DNA of 64,000 bases from positions 36,105 to 100,104 of the forward strand of contig JBOHRN010000046.1 in NCBI GenBank assembly GCA_050732775.1, written 5' to 3'. Positions 26,538-33,322 of the stretch are shown here, piece after piece (within the stretch, counting starts at the first letter, position 1; every line of letters starts with the position of its first letter). A program made the position numbers and the translations under genes. Below the pieces are notes generated by a model that did not search any database, was not told the DNA's origin, and saw nothing but the letters and a program-made list of their open reading frames with translations. The stretch comes from JBOHRN01 sp050732775 (GTDB taxonomy: Bacteria > Gemmatimonadota > Gemmatimonadetes > Longimicrobiales > Longimicrobiaceae).

Positions 26538-27796
26538 AAGCGGATTGGCTCTCGGCCTCCGACGCGCTCGCGGCCGTTCTCTCGCGCGTTTCGCGCCTGC
26601 CCGCCGAGAAACGGCCCCTGCTCCAGTGCAACGGCCTGGTTCTGGCCGAAGAGGTCACCTCTCCCCTAGACCTACCCCCGTGGGACAACAGCGCCATGGA
26701 CGGCTTCGCCGTACGGAGCGAAGACGTCCATGGCGCCTCGCGCGACGCCCCGGCCCGCCTGCGGGTGATCGGCGAGGTCTACGCGGGCGGCCGCCCGGAG
26801 ACGGCCGTGGAGCCGGGTACGGCGGTGCGGGTCATGACCGGCGCGCCCGTGCCCGCTGGCGCCGACGGCGTGGTACGGCTCGAGCACACCGACGCAGCCG
26901 CGGGCGGCGAGGTAGCTGTATTTGACAGCTCGGACGCGGGTCGGAATATCCGCCTCCGGGGCGAGGACGTGCGCCGCGGGGCGGCCGTACTGGAGCCGGG
27001 CGGGGTGCTCTCGCCCGCCGCTCTCGGCCTGGCCGCCTCTGTCGGACGCGCCCAACTGTCGGTAACCAGGCCGCCGCGGGTGGGCATCCTCGCCACCGGG
27101 GACGAGCTGGTGGGGGTCGGGGAGTTCGACCGGGTGCGCGCCGGCGAGCGGATCGTCTCTTCCAACTCCTACCTTCTGGCTGCTCAAGTCGAAGAGGCCG
27201 GCGGGGAGCCGGTCGACCTGGGCATCTCTCCGGATCGGCCGGAAGCGCTGCGGGAGCGGCTCGAGGGGGCGAAGGAGCTCGACCTTCTGGTGACCACCGC
27301 CGGGGTGAGCGTGGGCGATCGGGACCACCTGCGCGAAGTGTTTGCGGGGATGGGGGGAAAGCCGGTTTTCTGGCGCGTGCGTATCCGGCCGGGCTCTCCC
27401 CTCGCCTTCGGAATCCTCGCCGGGGTACCGTGGTTCGGGCTGCCCGGGAACCCGGTCTCCAGCGGGGTGACCTGCGAACTCTTCGTACGCCCCGCCCTTC
27501 TCAGGATGGCGGGGCACCGGGCCGTGCACCGCCCCGTGGTAGAGGCAAGGTTTCGCGGGCGCTACCCCGGCAAAGAGGGGCTCGTCCACTTCGTGCGCTG
27601 CCGGCTGTCTGGAGGTGGAGAAGAGGAGTGGCTGGCCGAGCCCACGGGGCCGCAGGGATCGGGGGTGCTTAGCTCTCTCGCGCGCGCGGACGCCCTTGCG
27701 GTGGTGCCTGAGGAGCCGGGCTCGCTCGCCGACGGCGACCCCGTCCGGGCTCTGCTCCTCGGTGGCCGCCCGTACGTGGAAGAACCGGCCTTCTAG
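26534..27796 (+). CDS. moeA: Molybdopterin molybdenumtransferase
   Basis: MoeA inserts molybdate into adenylated molybdopterin. The 420-residue protein has the family motifs PWDNSAMDGFAVR, PVPAGADGVVRLEHT, GDELV, TTAGVSVGDRDHL and GLPGNPVSSGVTCELFVRP, and the usual domain order I-IV. GTG at 26534 overlaps the mobA stop (GTGA), so the two are coupled. The frame is open much further upstream, but that stretch is antiparallel to the conserved mobA frame and is not used. The pair shows that the host makes a molybdenum enzyme, none of which is in the window. Confidence 0.95.
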   Translation: MKADWLSASDALAAVLSRVSRLPAEKRPLLQCNGLVLAEEVTSPLDLPPWDNSAMDGFAVRSEDVHGASRDAPARLRVIGEVYAGGRPETAVEPGTAVRVMTGAPVPAGADGVVRLEHTDAAAGGEVAVFDSSDAGRNIRLRGEDVRRGAAVLEPGGVLSPAALGLAASVGRAQLSVTRPPRVGILATGDELVGVGEFDRVRAGERIVSSNSYLLAAQVEEAGGEPVDLGISPDRPEALRERLEGAKELDLLVTTAGVSVGDRDHLREVFAGMGGKPVFWRVRIRPGSPLAFGILAGVPWFGLPGNPVSSGVTCELFVRPALLRMAGHRAVHRPVVEARFRGRYPGKEGLVHFVRCRLSGGGEEEWLAEPTGPQGSGVLSSLARADALAVVPEEPGSLADGDPVRALLLGGRPYVEEPAF

Positions 27797-27830
27797 AGGG
27801 CGCCGGAAGTGGCGGCGGTCCTATTCGGAC

Positions 27831-28049
27831 TCACTCCTCGCGTGTGTCCTCCAGGACGAACCACACCTTCACCTTGACCTGAAACTCGTTCACGCCTCCG
27901 TCACGGAGGTAGCCGCGCTGCTCCACCACCTCGAACCACTGCAGGTCGCGCATCTTCTTGGCAGCCCGCGCGACTGCCTCCCGGACCGCGGCGTCGAAGC
28001 TGTCGGGCGAGGTACCCACCAGTTCGATCGCCTTGTATACGTGAGTCAT
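27831..28049 (-). CDS. Dodecin (flavin-storage protein)
   Basis: A 72-residue protein with the whole dodecin pattern: HVYKAIELVGTSPDSFDAAV, then RAAKKMRDLQWFEVVEQRG, then VNEFQVKVKVWFVLED. The Trp of LQWFEV is the residue that stacks with flavins. Dodecins form hollow dodecamers that bind flavins (or CoA in some bacteria). The ATG overlaps the stop of the glycosylase gene (ATGA), so dodecin is the last gene of an operon with alkyladenine glycosylase and the NYN protein. A riboflavin kinase gene (ribF) lies elsewhere in this window. Confidence 0.93.
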   Translation of the reverse strand: MTHVYKAIELVGTSPDSFDAAVREAVARAAKKMRDLQWFEVVEQRGYLRDGGVNEFQVKVKVWFVLEDTREE

Positions 28050-28708
28050 CGTCTCCTCCGGTCATGAGTGATCTCAGGGCCGGAAGAAGCAAGAGGTGTT
28101 CCAACTCCAGCTCCAGAGGTCCGGCCCGAAGCCGAAACGTAAGCTGAACCCTCTACCCAGAAGCGGAGCGGCCAGCCGGTGGCGCGGGTGACTCCGACGC
28201 GGGGACCACGCGCCACCCGCGCCGGAGTCACCGGCTGGCCCGGCAGCAGGTAGAGCGGGGGACGGGAGAGGTCGTGGCCGTTCAACCCGGAAGTGACTCC
28301 CAGGGCGCGAGCCAGGTTGCCCGGCCCGCGCATCAGCTCCCGCTCGGGGCGGCCGCCACGTCTGCTGGCCATTACCCCGATCCCCTCCACGGGCTGGGCG
28401 GCACGCACCAGCACCGCGGCCGGAAAGCCCTCGTCTCCGGTGACCACGTTGAGGCAGAGGTGGATACCGTAGATGCGGTAGAGGTAGCAGCTGCCTCCTG
28501 GCCCAAACATGGCGGCGTTACGGGCGGTCCGGCCTATGCGCCCGGCCGCGTGAGAGGCGGGGTCGTGGGGGCCGGGGTACGCCTCGGTTTCCACCACCAC
28601 TCCAGCGCAGCGGACGCCTTCCAGCTCGGAGACCAGCAGGCTGCCGAGGAGCTGGCGGGCCACCTCGTCGGCCGAAGAAAGGAAAAAAGTTTGCTCTACC
28701 CCGCTCAC
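28046..28708 (-). CDS. 3-methyladenine DNA glycosylase (AAG/MPG type)
   Basis: 220 residues of the AAG family, which excises alkylated purines and hypoxanthine as the first step of base-excision repair. Conserved motifs are FFLSSADEVARQLLG, VVETEAYPGPHDPASHA (with the catalytic Glu of ETEAY), NAAMFGPGGSCYLYRIYGIH and LMRGPGNLARALGV. The last 30 residues are Ser/Gly/Arg-rich and are not part of the fold. GTG start; it overlaps the NYN gene by 4 nt (GTGA) and the dodecin gene by 4 nt. Confidence 0.93.
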   Translation of the reverse strand: MSGVEQTFFLSSADEVARQLLGSLLVSELEGVRCAGVVVETEAYPGPHDPASHAAGRIGRTARNAAMFGPGGSCYLYRIYGIHLCLNVVTGDEGFPAAVLVRAAQPVEGIGVMASRRGGRPERELMRGPGNLARALGVTSGLNGHDLSRPPLYLLPGQPVTPARVARGPRVGVTRATGWPLRFWVEGSAYVSASGRTSGAGVGTPLASSGPEITHDRRRR

Positions 28709-30306
28709 CCGCGGACGCGGCTCCGCCCTCTACGCGCGCCGATGCCCTGGGGAGGACCAGACGGCGTAGCGGGCGCGGCGTCGCTTTCACTTTCGCTCGC
28801 TTTCGCGTCTTCGGGGTCGGCCGGGGGCCGCTCGGGCTGGTCCCCGGACCACTGCTCCAGCAGGGCGCGGGCGCGGCCCTCGCCCAACAGTCCTCGCACC
28901 CGGCCGGGGTCTTCGCTGAGCACCCGGAAAAGGTCTTTCCCGAAGGCCTCGATGAGGGTGTCCGCGGTCCTCGCGCCCACTCCCTTGTACGAGTTCATTA
29001 GGTAGGAGCGCATGGCGGCCGCGTCCCCGGGTAGCTCGCGCTGGGGCGCGCCCACCGTTTGGCCCGGCAGGATGGGGGGTGGCCCCTCTCCCCCGCGCCC
29101 GGCCCCCTGGCGGCCGCGCGCGCGGGGGCGCGACGGCTTCGGCTCTGGCTTGACCTGCTCCGGCTCTGGCTTGACCTGCTCCAGCTTGGCCTGTTCCGGC
29201 GCTCGGGCGTCGTTCAAAGCCACCTCGTAGCTCCCGGCTCCGATCTGCTTCACGTCCACGGCCTCGTCGTCGTGGGCCTGGCGCAAGAAGCGGCTGAATT
29301 TGCTAAAGCCAAGGGCTGCCTCGTCAAAGCCCGATTCCAACTCCAGCATCTTCCGCTTTACCTCGGCGTCGCGGGTCCAACCACCTTCCGGACCCGCCAC
29401 CGACCGCACCGCATTCTGTAATAGCTGGTAAGCGCGGCGCAGGGTGGCCGCGGGCGGCTCTCCCTTCTGCTCCCTCGCTGGGGGCGCGGGGCGCGGCTCT
29501 TCACGGCGCGGTTCCGGAGGTGGCACCGGGCCCGGAGAGCGGCCCGCGGCAGCCAGCTCGTACTGGCCATTCTCCATTTTGCGGAGCTTGAATAGCCCCT
29601 TGGACGCGGCTTCCTGCACGAAGCGGGAAAATTTGCTGTAACCGAGGTTCTTTTCGTTGAACGAGGCGTCCATCTCCAGCATCACCTGCTTGAGCCGGTC
29701 GGTGCGCATCACGTCTCGGTTCTCGGTCATCCGCTTGGCGGCGCGGCCGGCCAAGCTCCACGGATCTTCCCCGGAGGGAGCAGTCGCCTCGGTGGTCGCG
29801 GTCAGCCCCGAGATCGAGTGGTACGAGTAGTATTCGTCGCAATTCTGGATTAGAAGGTCGCTGGACGACTCCTTCATCCCCACCCCGATGACGTACTTGC
29901 CGTACTCCTTGAGCTTGAGGACGCAGCTCGAGAAGTCGGAGTCGCCGGTGAGGAGGATGTAGGTGCCGATCTCCGGCCGGGTAAAGACCAGTTCGATGGC
30001 GTCGATGGCCATGCGCAAGTCGGTGGCGTTCTTCTTGGAAGAGCCGTAAGCGGGGGCGAAGATCAGGTCGATGGAGGACTCGGACAGGGGAACGATGTAC
30101 TGGGGGTACCGCCTCCAGTCCGCGTAAGCCCGTTGGACGGCCACCTTGCCCCGGATCAGGTCCGAGCCGAGGAGCGACTTGAGCTCTTTGCCCAGGTCGC
30201 TGCGGATGGCCATGGTTACATTGTCGAAGTCGATGAGCAGCGCCGCGTTGGGCGCTTCGTAGTGGGTGCCCCGATGCGGGACACGGTGTGCCTGCGGTAC
30301 ATTCAT
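28705..30306 (-). CDS. NYN-domain protein with two LOTUS/OST-HTH domains and C-terminal helix-hairpin-helix
   Basis: 533 residues. Residues 20-165 form a LabA-like NYN nuclease domain with its acidic residues (LLIDFDNVTM, KNATDLRMAIDAIE, TGDSDFSSC). Two LOTUS/OST-HTH domains follow (about 195-255 and 300-360; both share the GYSKFSRF/GFSKFSRF core). A low-complexity Pro/Lys/Glu linker (about 365-420) precedes a C-terminal helix-hairpin-helix (about 440-495: YKGVGARTADTLIEAFG). LOTUS domains bind RNA or G-quadruplexes, so a nuclease acting on RNA or unusual DNA is the best guess. It is the first gene of the operon with AAG glycosylase and dodecin. It has a perfect consensus promoter and a 260-nt leader upstream. 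Confidence 0.87.
   Translation of the reverse strand: MNVPQAHRVPHRGTHYEAPNAALLIDFDNVTMAIRSDLGKELKSLLGSDLIRGKVAVQRAYADWRRYPQYIVPLSESSIDLIFAPAYGSSKKNATDLRMAIDAIELVFTRPEIGTYILLTGDSDFSSCVLKLKEYGKYVIGVGMKESSSDLLIQNCDEYYSYHSISGLTATTEATAPSGEDPWSLAGRAAKRMTENRDVMRTDRLKQVMLEMDASFNEKNLGYSKFSRFVQEAASKGLFKLRKMENGQYELAAAGRSPGPVPPPEPRREEPRPAPPAREQKGEPPAATLRRAYQLLQNAVRSVAGPEGGWTRDAEVKRKMLELESGFDEAALGFSKFSRFLRQAHDDEAVDVKQIGAGSYEVALNDARAPEQAKLEQVKPEPEQVKPEPKPSRPRARGRQGAGRGGEGPPPILPGQTVGAPQRELPGDAAAMRSYLMNSYKGVGARTADTLIEAFGKDLFRVLSEDPGRVRGLLGEGRARALLEQWSGDQPERPPADPEDAKASESESDAAPATPSGPPQGIGARRGRSRVRG
29140..29181 (-). repeat. Perfect tandem 21-bp duplication in the NYN gene
   Basis: Two identical 21-bp units (29140-29160 and 29161-29181), followed by a degraded third. 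They encode the repeated EQVKPEP of the linker between the second LOTUS domain and the helix-hairpin-helix. The repeat keeps the reading frame, so its copy number could vary without destroying the gene. Confidence 0.85.
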
Positions 30307-30318
30307 GAGGTCGATTCT

Positions 30319-30336
30319 TCTCGCGTTGTCGCGAGA
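30319..30336 (-). promoter_or_regulatory. Hairpin just upstream of the NYN gene start
   Basis: A perfect 7-bp stem with a 4-nt loop (TCTCGCG, ACAA, CGCGAGA on the minus strand). Its 3' base lies 12 nt before the ATG at 30306, so the stem reaches into the ribosome-binding region. It could limit translation, or be a binding site for the RNA-binding LOTUS protein itself. Both are inferences. Confidence 0.5.
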
Positions 30337-30397
30337 CCCCCCGGCCTCCGCCGCCCGGGTGGGCGGGGGACGGCCCGAGGAGCCGCGCTACCGTTTT

Positions 30398-30487
30398 TCA
30401 TTGGCCGCTCCCGTGTGGAACGGCCCCTTTCAGCTTGGTACTCCGCCGTGGTGACCCGGCGCCCTCCTTGATCTCGTCGCCGGTCAC
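30398..30487 (-). CDS. Possible 29-codon leader peptide upstream of the NYN gene
   Basis: Inside the long leader there is a short frame with a GTG start at 30487 preceded by GGGAG at a fair spacing, ending at TGA 30398-30400. The peptide is hydrophilic and basic (VTGDEIKEGAGSPRRSTKLK and nine more residues). The frame is open back to a TAA and could also start at a CTG 11 codons earlier. I know of no matching family. It could be a true small protein or a regulatory leader ORF, or chance. Confidence 0.28.
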   Translation of the reverse strand: MTGDEIKEGAGSPRRSTKLKGAVPHGSGQ

Positions 30488-30572
30488 GATGGCTCCCTTA
30501 CGCGCGAAGGGTACGGGCAGGGAGCGATCTTACCCGCCTCTCCGTCCGCTCGTCAGGATTCCGAAACCCTTA

Positions 30573-30601
30573 ATTATATCAGCGTAAGGCGGTTATGTCA
30601 A
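30573..30601 (-). promoter_or_regulatory. Perfect sigma-70 consensus promoter
   Basis: On the minus strand TTGACA (30601-30596) and TATAAT (30578-30573) stand exactly 17 bp apart. This is the full consensus in both boxes and spacing. Transcription should start near 30566 and run through a 260-nt leader into the NYN-AAG-dodecin operon. The -35 box overlaps the last codons of the folK-aroB fusion upstream. Confidence 0.88.
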
Positions 30602-32211
30602 AGTGAGAGGCGACACGCACGGATTGCGTCGGCCGCGACTTGGTCGGGAACCGGGCTGGTCCACCCCGGAATCGGCTGGCCTACGCGGGAGATCAAGGCG
30701 TACTCCGGCCGGCCACGCCTCGTTTTCTTGTCCTGCCGGGCCAGCGACACCAACTCCCGGGGGTCGTAATCCCCGGGCACACCGGAGGGAAGGCCGAAGC
30801 GGTCCAAGAGCCGACGCAACCGGTCGGCGGTGCCGGCTTCGGTGGCGCCCGTCCGCTCCCCCATCACCGCCTCGGCCACCATCCCGGCGGCCACCGCTCG
30901 GCCGTGCCCAATCAGGTAGCCCGAGGCGAGTTCCAGGGCGTGGCCAACCGTGTGTCCGAAGTTGAGTACGGCGCGGGCCCCGGCCTCCCGTTCGTCACGC
31001 GAGACCACGCCCGCTTTGATCTCCACCGACCGCGTTACCAGCCGTAGGAGCGCCTCTCCGTCGCGTGCCACGACCAGCCCGGCGCTCTCCCCGAGCCAAT
31101 CGAAGTACCCTTCGTCCAGGGCGGCGGCGTGCTTGACGGCCTCGGCCAGCCCGCCCTGGAGCTCCTGGTCCGGGAGGGTGTCCAGGTAACCGGGGTCGAC
31201 TAGCACGGCCCGGGGCGGGTGAAAGGCGCCCACCAGGTTCTTGCCGTGCTTGGTGTCGAGCCCGGTCTTGCCGCCGATGGCAGCGTCGATCATGGCCAGG
31301 AGCGAGGTGGGCACCTGCACCACCGGCACCCCGCGCATGAAGGTGGCGGCCGTGAACCCCGCCAGGTCGCCCGTGACGCCGCCCCCCAGCGCCACCACCG
31401 CGGCGTCGCGGCCGAGTCCGTGCTCTACCATCCGGTCGCTGAGGATGGCCCAAGCGCGCCTGTCCTTGCTTTGTTCCCCCGCCGGAAAGGTGAGCCGCAC
31501 CACCTCGATTCCGGCTTCCCTCAATACGCCCTCGGCCTCATCGCCGTGCAGCCGGTCCACCGTCTGGTCGGAGATCAAGGCCACCCGTTCGGCTTCCGTG
31601 ACTTCCCGCACAAGCGCGCCCAAATGCTTCCGCAGCCCCCGCGCGACGCGCACCTGGTAAGCCCCGGTTCGGGCCTGGACCGAGACGCGGAGATCGTTTA
31701 TTCCAGCTTCCGTCTTTAGCTCGAACCTCCCCACCCGCTCCACCCTCTCGAAAGGTCCGCGCCGCTCCAGAGTCTCGGCGGCCGTGAGCCCGCTGACCGG
31801 ATGACGCCACTCCGGCGCCACCTCGGCCAGAGGCGCGAGTACGAACGCCCGCTGATCCAGCCGGGGGTGGGGCAGGGTGAGAGCGGGCGATTCGGTGGCC
31901 AGCTCGCCGTAGGCCAGGATGTCGATGTCGAGGGTTCGGGGGGCGTTAGGGAAGGGGCGCGTGCGGCCCAGCTCCATTTCGACAGCTTGAACCTTTTGCA
32001 GGAGCTCGTGCGGCGAAAGGTTGGTGCTCCCGGCCACCACCAGGTTGAGAAAGTCGGGCTGCTCCGCAAAGCCGACCGGCTGGGAGCGGTAGAGAGAAGA
32101 GGAGCGCAGGTCAAAGAGGAAGGAGCCGAGCCGTCCGGCCGCCCGGGCGAGGACGGCGGCCACGTCGCCCCGGTTGCCGCCCAGGGAGAGGAGGGTGGAG
32201 ACGCTTGGCAA
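30598..32211 (-). CDS. folK-aroB: Fusion of 6-hydroxymethyl-dihydropterin pyrophosphokinase and 3-dehydroquinate synthase
   Basis: One 537-residue frame joins two enzymes. Residues 1-165 are FolK (folate pathway: SLGGNRGD, SQPVGFAEQPDFLNLVV, RPFPNAPRTLDIDIL, LPHPRLDQRAFVLAPL). Residues 195-537 are AroB (shikimate pathway: PAGEQSKD, ALGGGVTGDLAGFTAAT, PTSLLAMIDAAIGGKTG, GGLAEAVKHA, LNFGHTVGHALE). About 30 residues link them. Both halves look complete, with their active-site residues. The two reactions feed folate from different sides, since chorismate gives p-aminobenzoate. TTG start at 32211, 30 nt after the preceding lipoprotein gene. An internal start giving a separate AroB cannot be excluded. 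Confidence 0.9.
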   Translation of the reverse strand: MPSVSTLLSLGGNRGDVAAVLARAAGRLGSFLFDLRSSSLYRSQPVGFAEQPDFLNLVVAGSTNLSPHELLQKVQAVEMELGRTRPFPNAPRTLDIDILAYGELATESPALTLPHPRLDQRAFVLAPLAEVAPEWRHPVSGLTAAETLERRGPFERVERVGRFELKTEAGINDLRVSVQARTGAYQVRVARGLRKHLGALVREVTEAERVALISDQTVDRLHGDEAEGVLREAGIEVVRLTFPAGEQSKDRRAWAILSDRMVEHGLGRDAAVVALGGGVTGDLAGFTAATFMRGVPVVQVPTSLLAMIDAAIGGKTGLDTKHGKNLVGAFHPPRAVLVDPGYLDTLPDQELQGGLAEAVKHAAALDEGYFDWLGESAGLVVARDGEALLRLVTRSVEIKAGVVSRDEREAGARAVLNFGHTVGHALELASGYLIGHGRAVAAGMVAEAVMGERTGATEAGTADRLRRLLDRFGLPSGVPGDYDPRELVSLARQDKKTRRGRPEYALISRVGQPIPGWTSPVPDQVAADAIRACRLSL

Positions 32212-32241
32212 GGGTTAGGTGACGCGACGGGCCAACTCTTC

Positions 32242-32622
32242 TCAAGGTGTGTAGATCAGAATAGCCCCATTCACGTGTCCGGTTCCAAACCGCTGTGTGG
32301 CTTCCCGCGAATCCAGGAAAGTAATACGCTGAACCGAGGAGACAGAGATGCGGCGCAGTGCATCCAACCCGCCTACTTTCAGGTTGTCCAGGTATACCAT
32401 TCGCGGCGTGGAGCGGTTGATGCTGGCGAGGCCGCGTGGGCGCAGCCATTGGGGGCGGAGCCGCCGAATCAAGTCGTGGGCGGTGACGGCGTTCGTTAGC
32501 TGAATATCGGCGGCGGTGATATCACCCGAAGTCGAGCGAGAGCCCGTTTGTCCGGTGGCTGCGCACGCCGACAGGGCGGGCAAAATTACCACCAGAGACA
32601 GTACTTTTCTTACGCCGGACAT
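32242..32622 (-). CDS. Lipoprotein resembling an isolated TonB-receptor plug domain (copy 1)
   Basis: 126 residues from ATG 32622 (AGAAGAG ribosome site upstream; the longer start at 32643 is less likely). A lipoprotein signal ends in LSAC. The C-terminal half has the pattern of a TonB-dependent receptor plug: MVYLDNLKVGGLDALRRI, then SVQRITFLDSREATQRFGTG, then NGAILIYT. No beta-barrel follows. A second protein of the same type is encoded divergently 174 nt away. Such orphan plug-like lipoproteins are annotated as hypothetical in related genomes, and I know of no function. Confidence 0.72.
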   Translation of the reverse strand: MSGVRKVLSLVVILPALSACAATGQTGSRSTSGDITAADIQLTNAVTAHDLIRRLRPQWLRPRGLASINRSTPRMVYLDNLKVGGLDALRRISVSSVQRITFLDSREATQRFGTGHVNGAILIYTP

Positions 32623-32751
32623 ACTCTTCTCGCGTCTAGTCATGGGCCCAAGCGTCTCAAGGTAAACGGGTTGCTAGCTCGCATCAACAGCGCCCTTGCG
32701 CGCCGCGACTCTAGCAAGGTACTGTTAGATGGAAGGCCGGCACTTGCCGTG

Positions 32752-32773
32752 GCACTGAAAGTGCGCGTTTTTT
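32752..32773 (+). terminator. Terminator-like hairpin in the leader of the plug-like lipoprotein gene
   Basis: GCACT-GAA-AGTGC followed by GCG and six T, only 23 nt before the ATG at 32797. An alternative pairing of GCACTT (32740-32745) with AAGTGC (32759-32764) uses the same 3' arm. The layout is what an attenuator would look like, but no upstream switch element is obvious. Confidence 0.45.
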
Positions 32774-32796
32774 CTGCTCACCTACTGGAGGCCGGC

Positions 32797-33246
32797 ATGT
32801 ACACTTTTGCCCGGCGTGGCCACCGCCGATTAGCCGTTATACCCGTTCTCCTCATCGCGGCTTGCGGGACTTATAGAGCTATCCAGCCACTCAACCAGCC
32901 GGATGGAAGCCAACTCGTCACCGCCGAGCAGATCAAACGCTCCGGGGCGACCAACGCCTGGGAAACCCTCAAGCGTACCGTTACCGGCCTCAACTTCCGG
33001 GAAGACAGGCACGGCAACCCATCCCGCATCGGCCACCGGGGCGCGTCCTCTATCCTCTTGCGGGATCATCCTAGCGTCTTCGTGGACGGTATCCGTCTGA
33101 CCGACTTCACCCATCTTCATCTGGTTCCGGCCGCGGACATCGCTAGAATCCGTTTCATGAGCGGCATCAACGCAACCACCCGCTACGGCACCAACTCTGG
33201 CGACGGGGCCATTCTGATCTGCACCAAAACAGGGCTTTCTTCCTAG
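32797..33246 (+). CDS. Lipoprotein resembling an isolated TonB-receptor plug domain (copy 2)
   Basis: 149 residues from ATG 32797 with GGAGG upstream. The signal ends at LIAAC (lipobox). The mature part has the plug pattern SVFVDGIRLTDFTHL, then PAADIARIRFMSGINATTRYGTN, then GDGAILICT, closely parallel to the plug of the SusC protein in this window (VIIDGVR, IESMEIVKGPSAATLYGTDA, GVILITT). No barrel follows. It is divergent from copy 1 and convergent with SusD across a strong bidirectional terminator. Confidence 0.72.
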   Translation: MYTFARRGHRRLAVIPVLLIAACGTYRAIQPLNQPDGSQLVTAEQIKRSGATNAWETLKRTVTGLNFREDRHGNPSRIGHRGASSILLRDHPSVFVDGIRLTDFTHLHLVPAADIARIRFMSGINATTRYGTNSGDGAILICTKTGLSS

Positions 33247-33266
33247 CGGAGTGGTAAAAGCGGGTA

Positions 33267-33309
33267 GGGTATAAAAGAGGGGCCACTAAGTGGCCCCTCT
33301 TTTATACCC
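33267..33309. terminator. Bidirectional intrinsic terminator
   Basis: A perfect 20-bp inverted repeat with a 3-nt loop (33267-33286, loop TAA, 33290-33309). Each arm carries GGCC and an A4/T4 stretch, so it forms a GC-rich stem and a T tract on both strands. It separates the convergent plug-like lipoprotein gene and the susD gene. Confidence 0.93.
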
Positions 33310-33322
33310 CGTGCGAGGCCGT

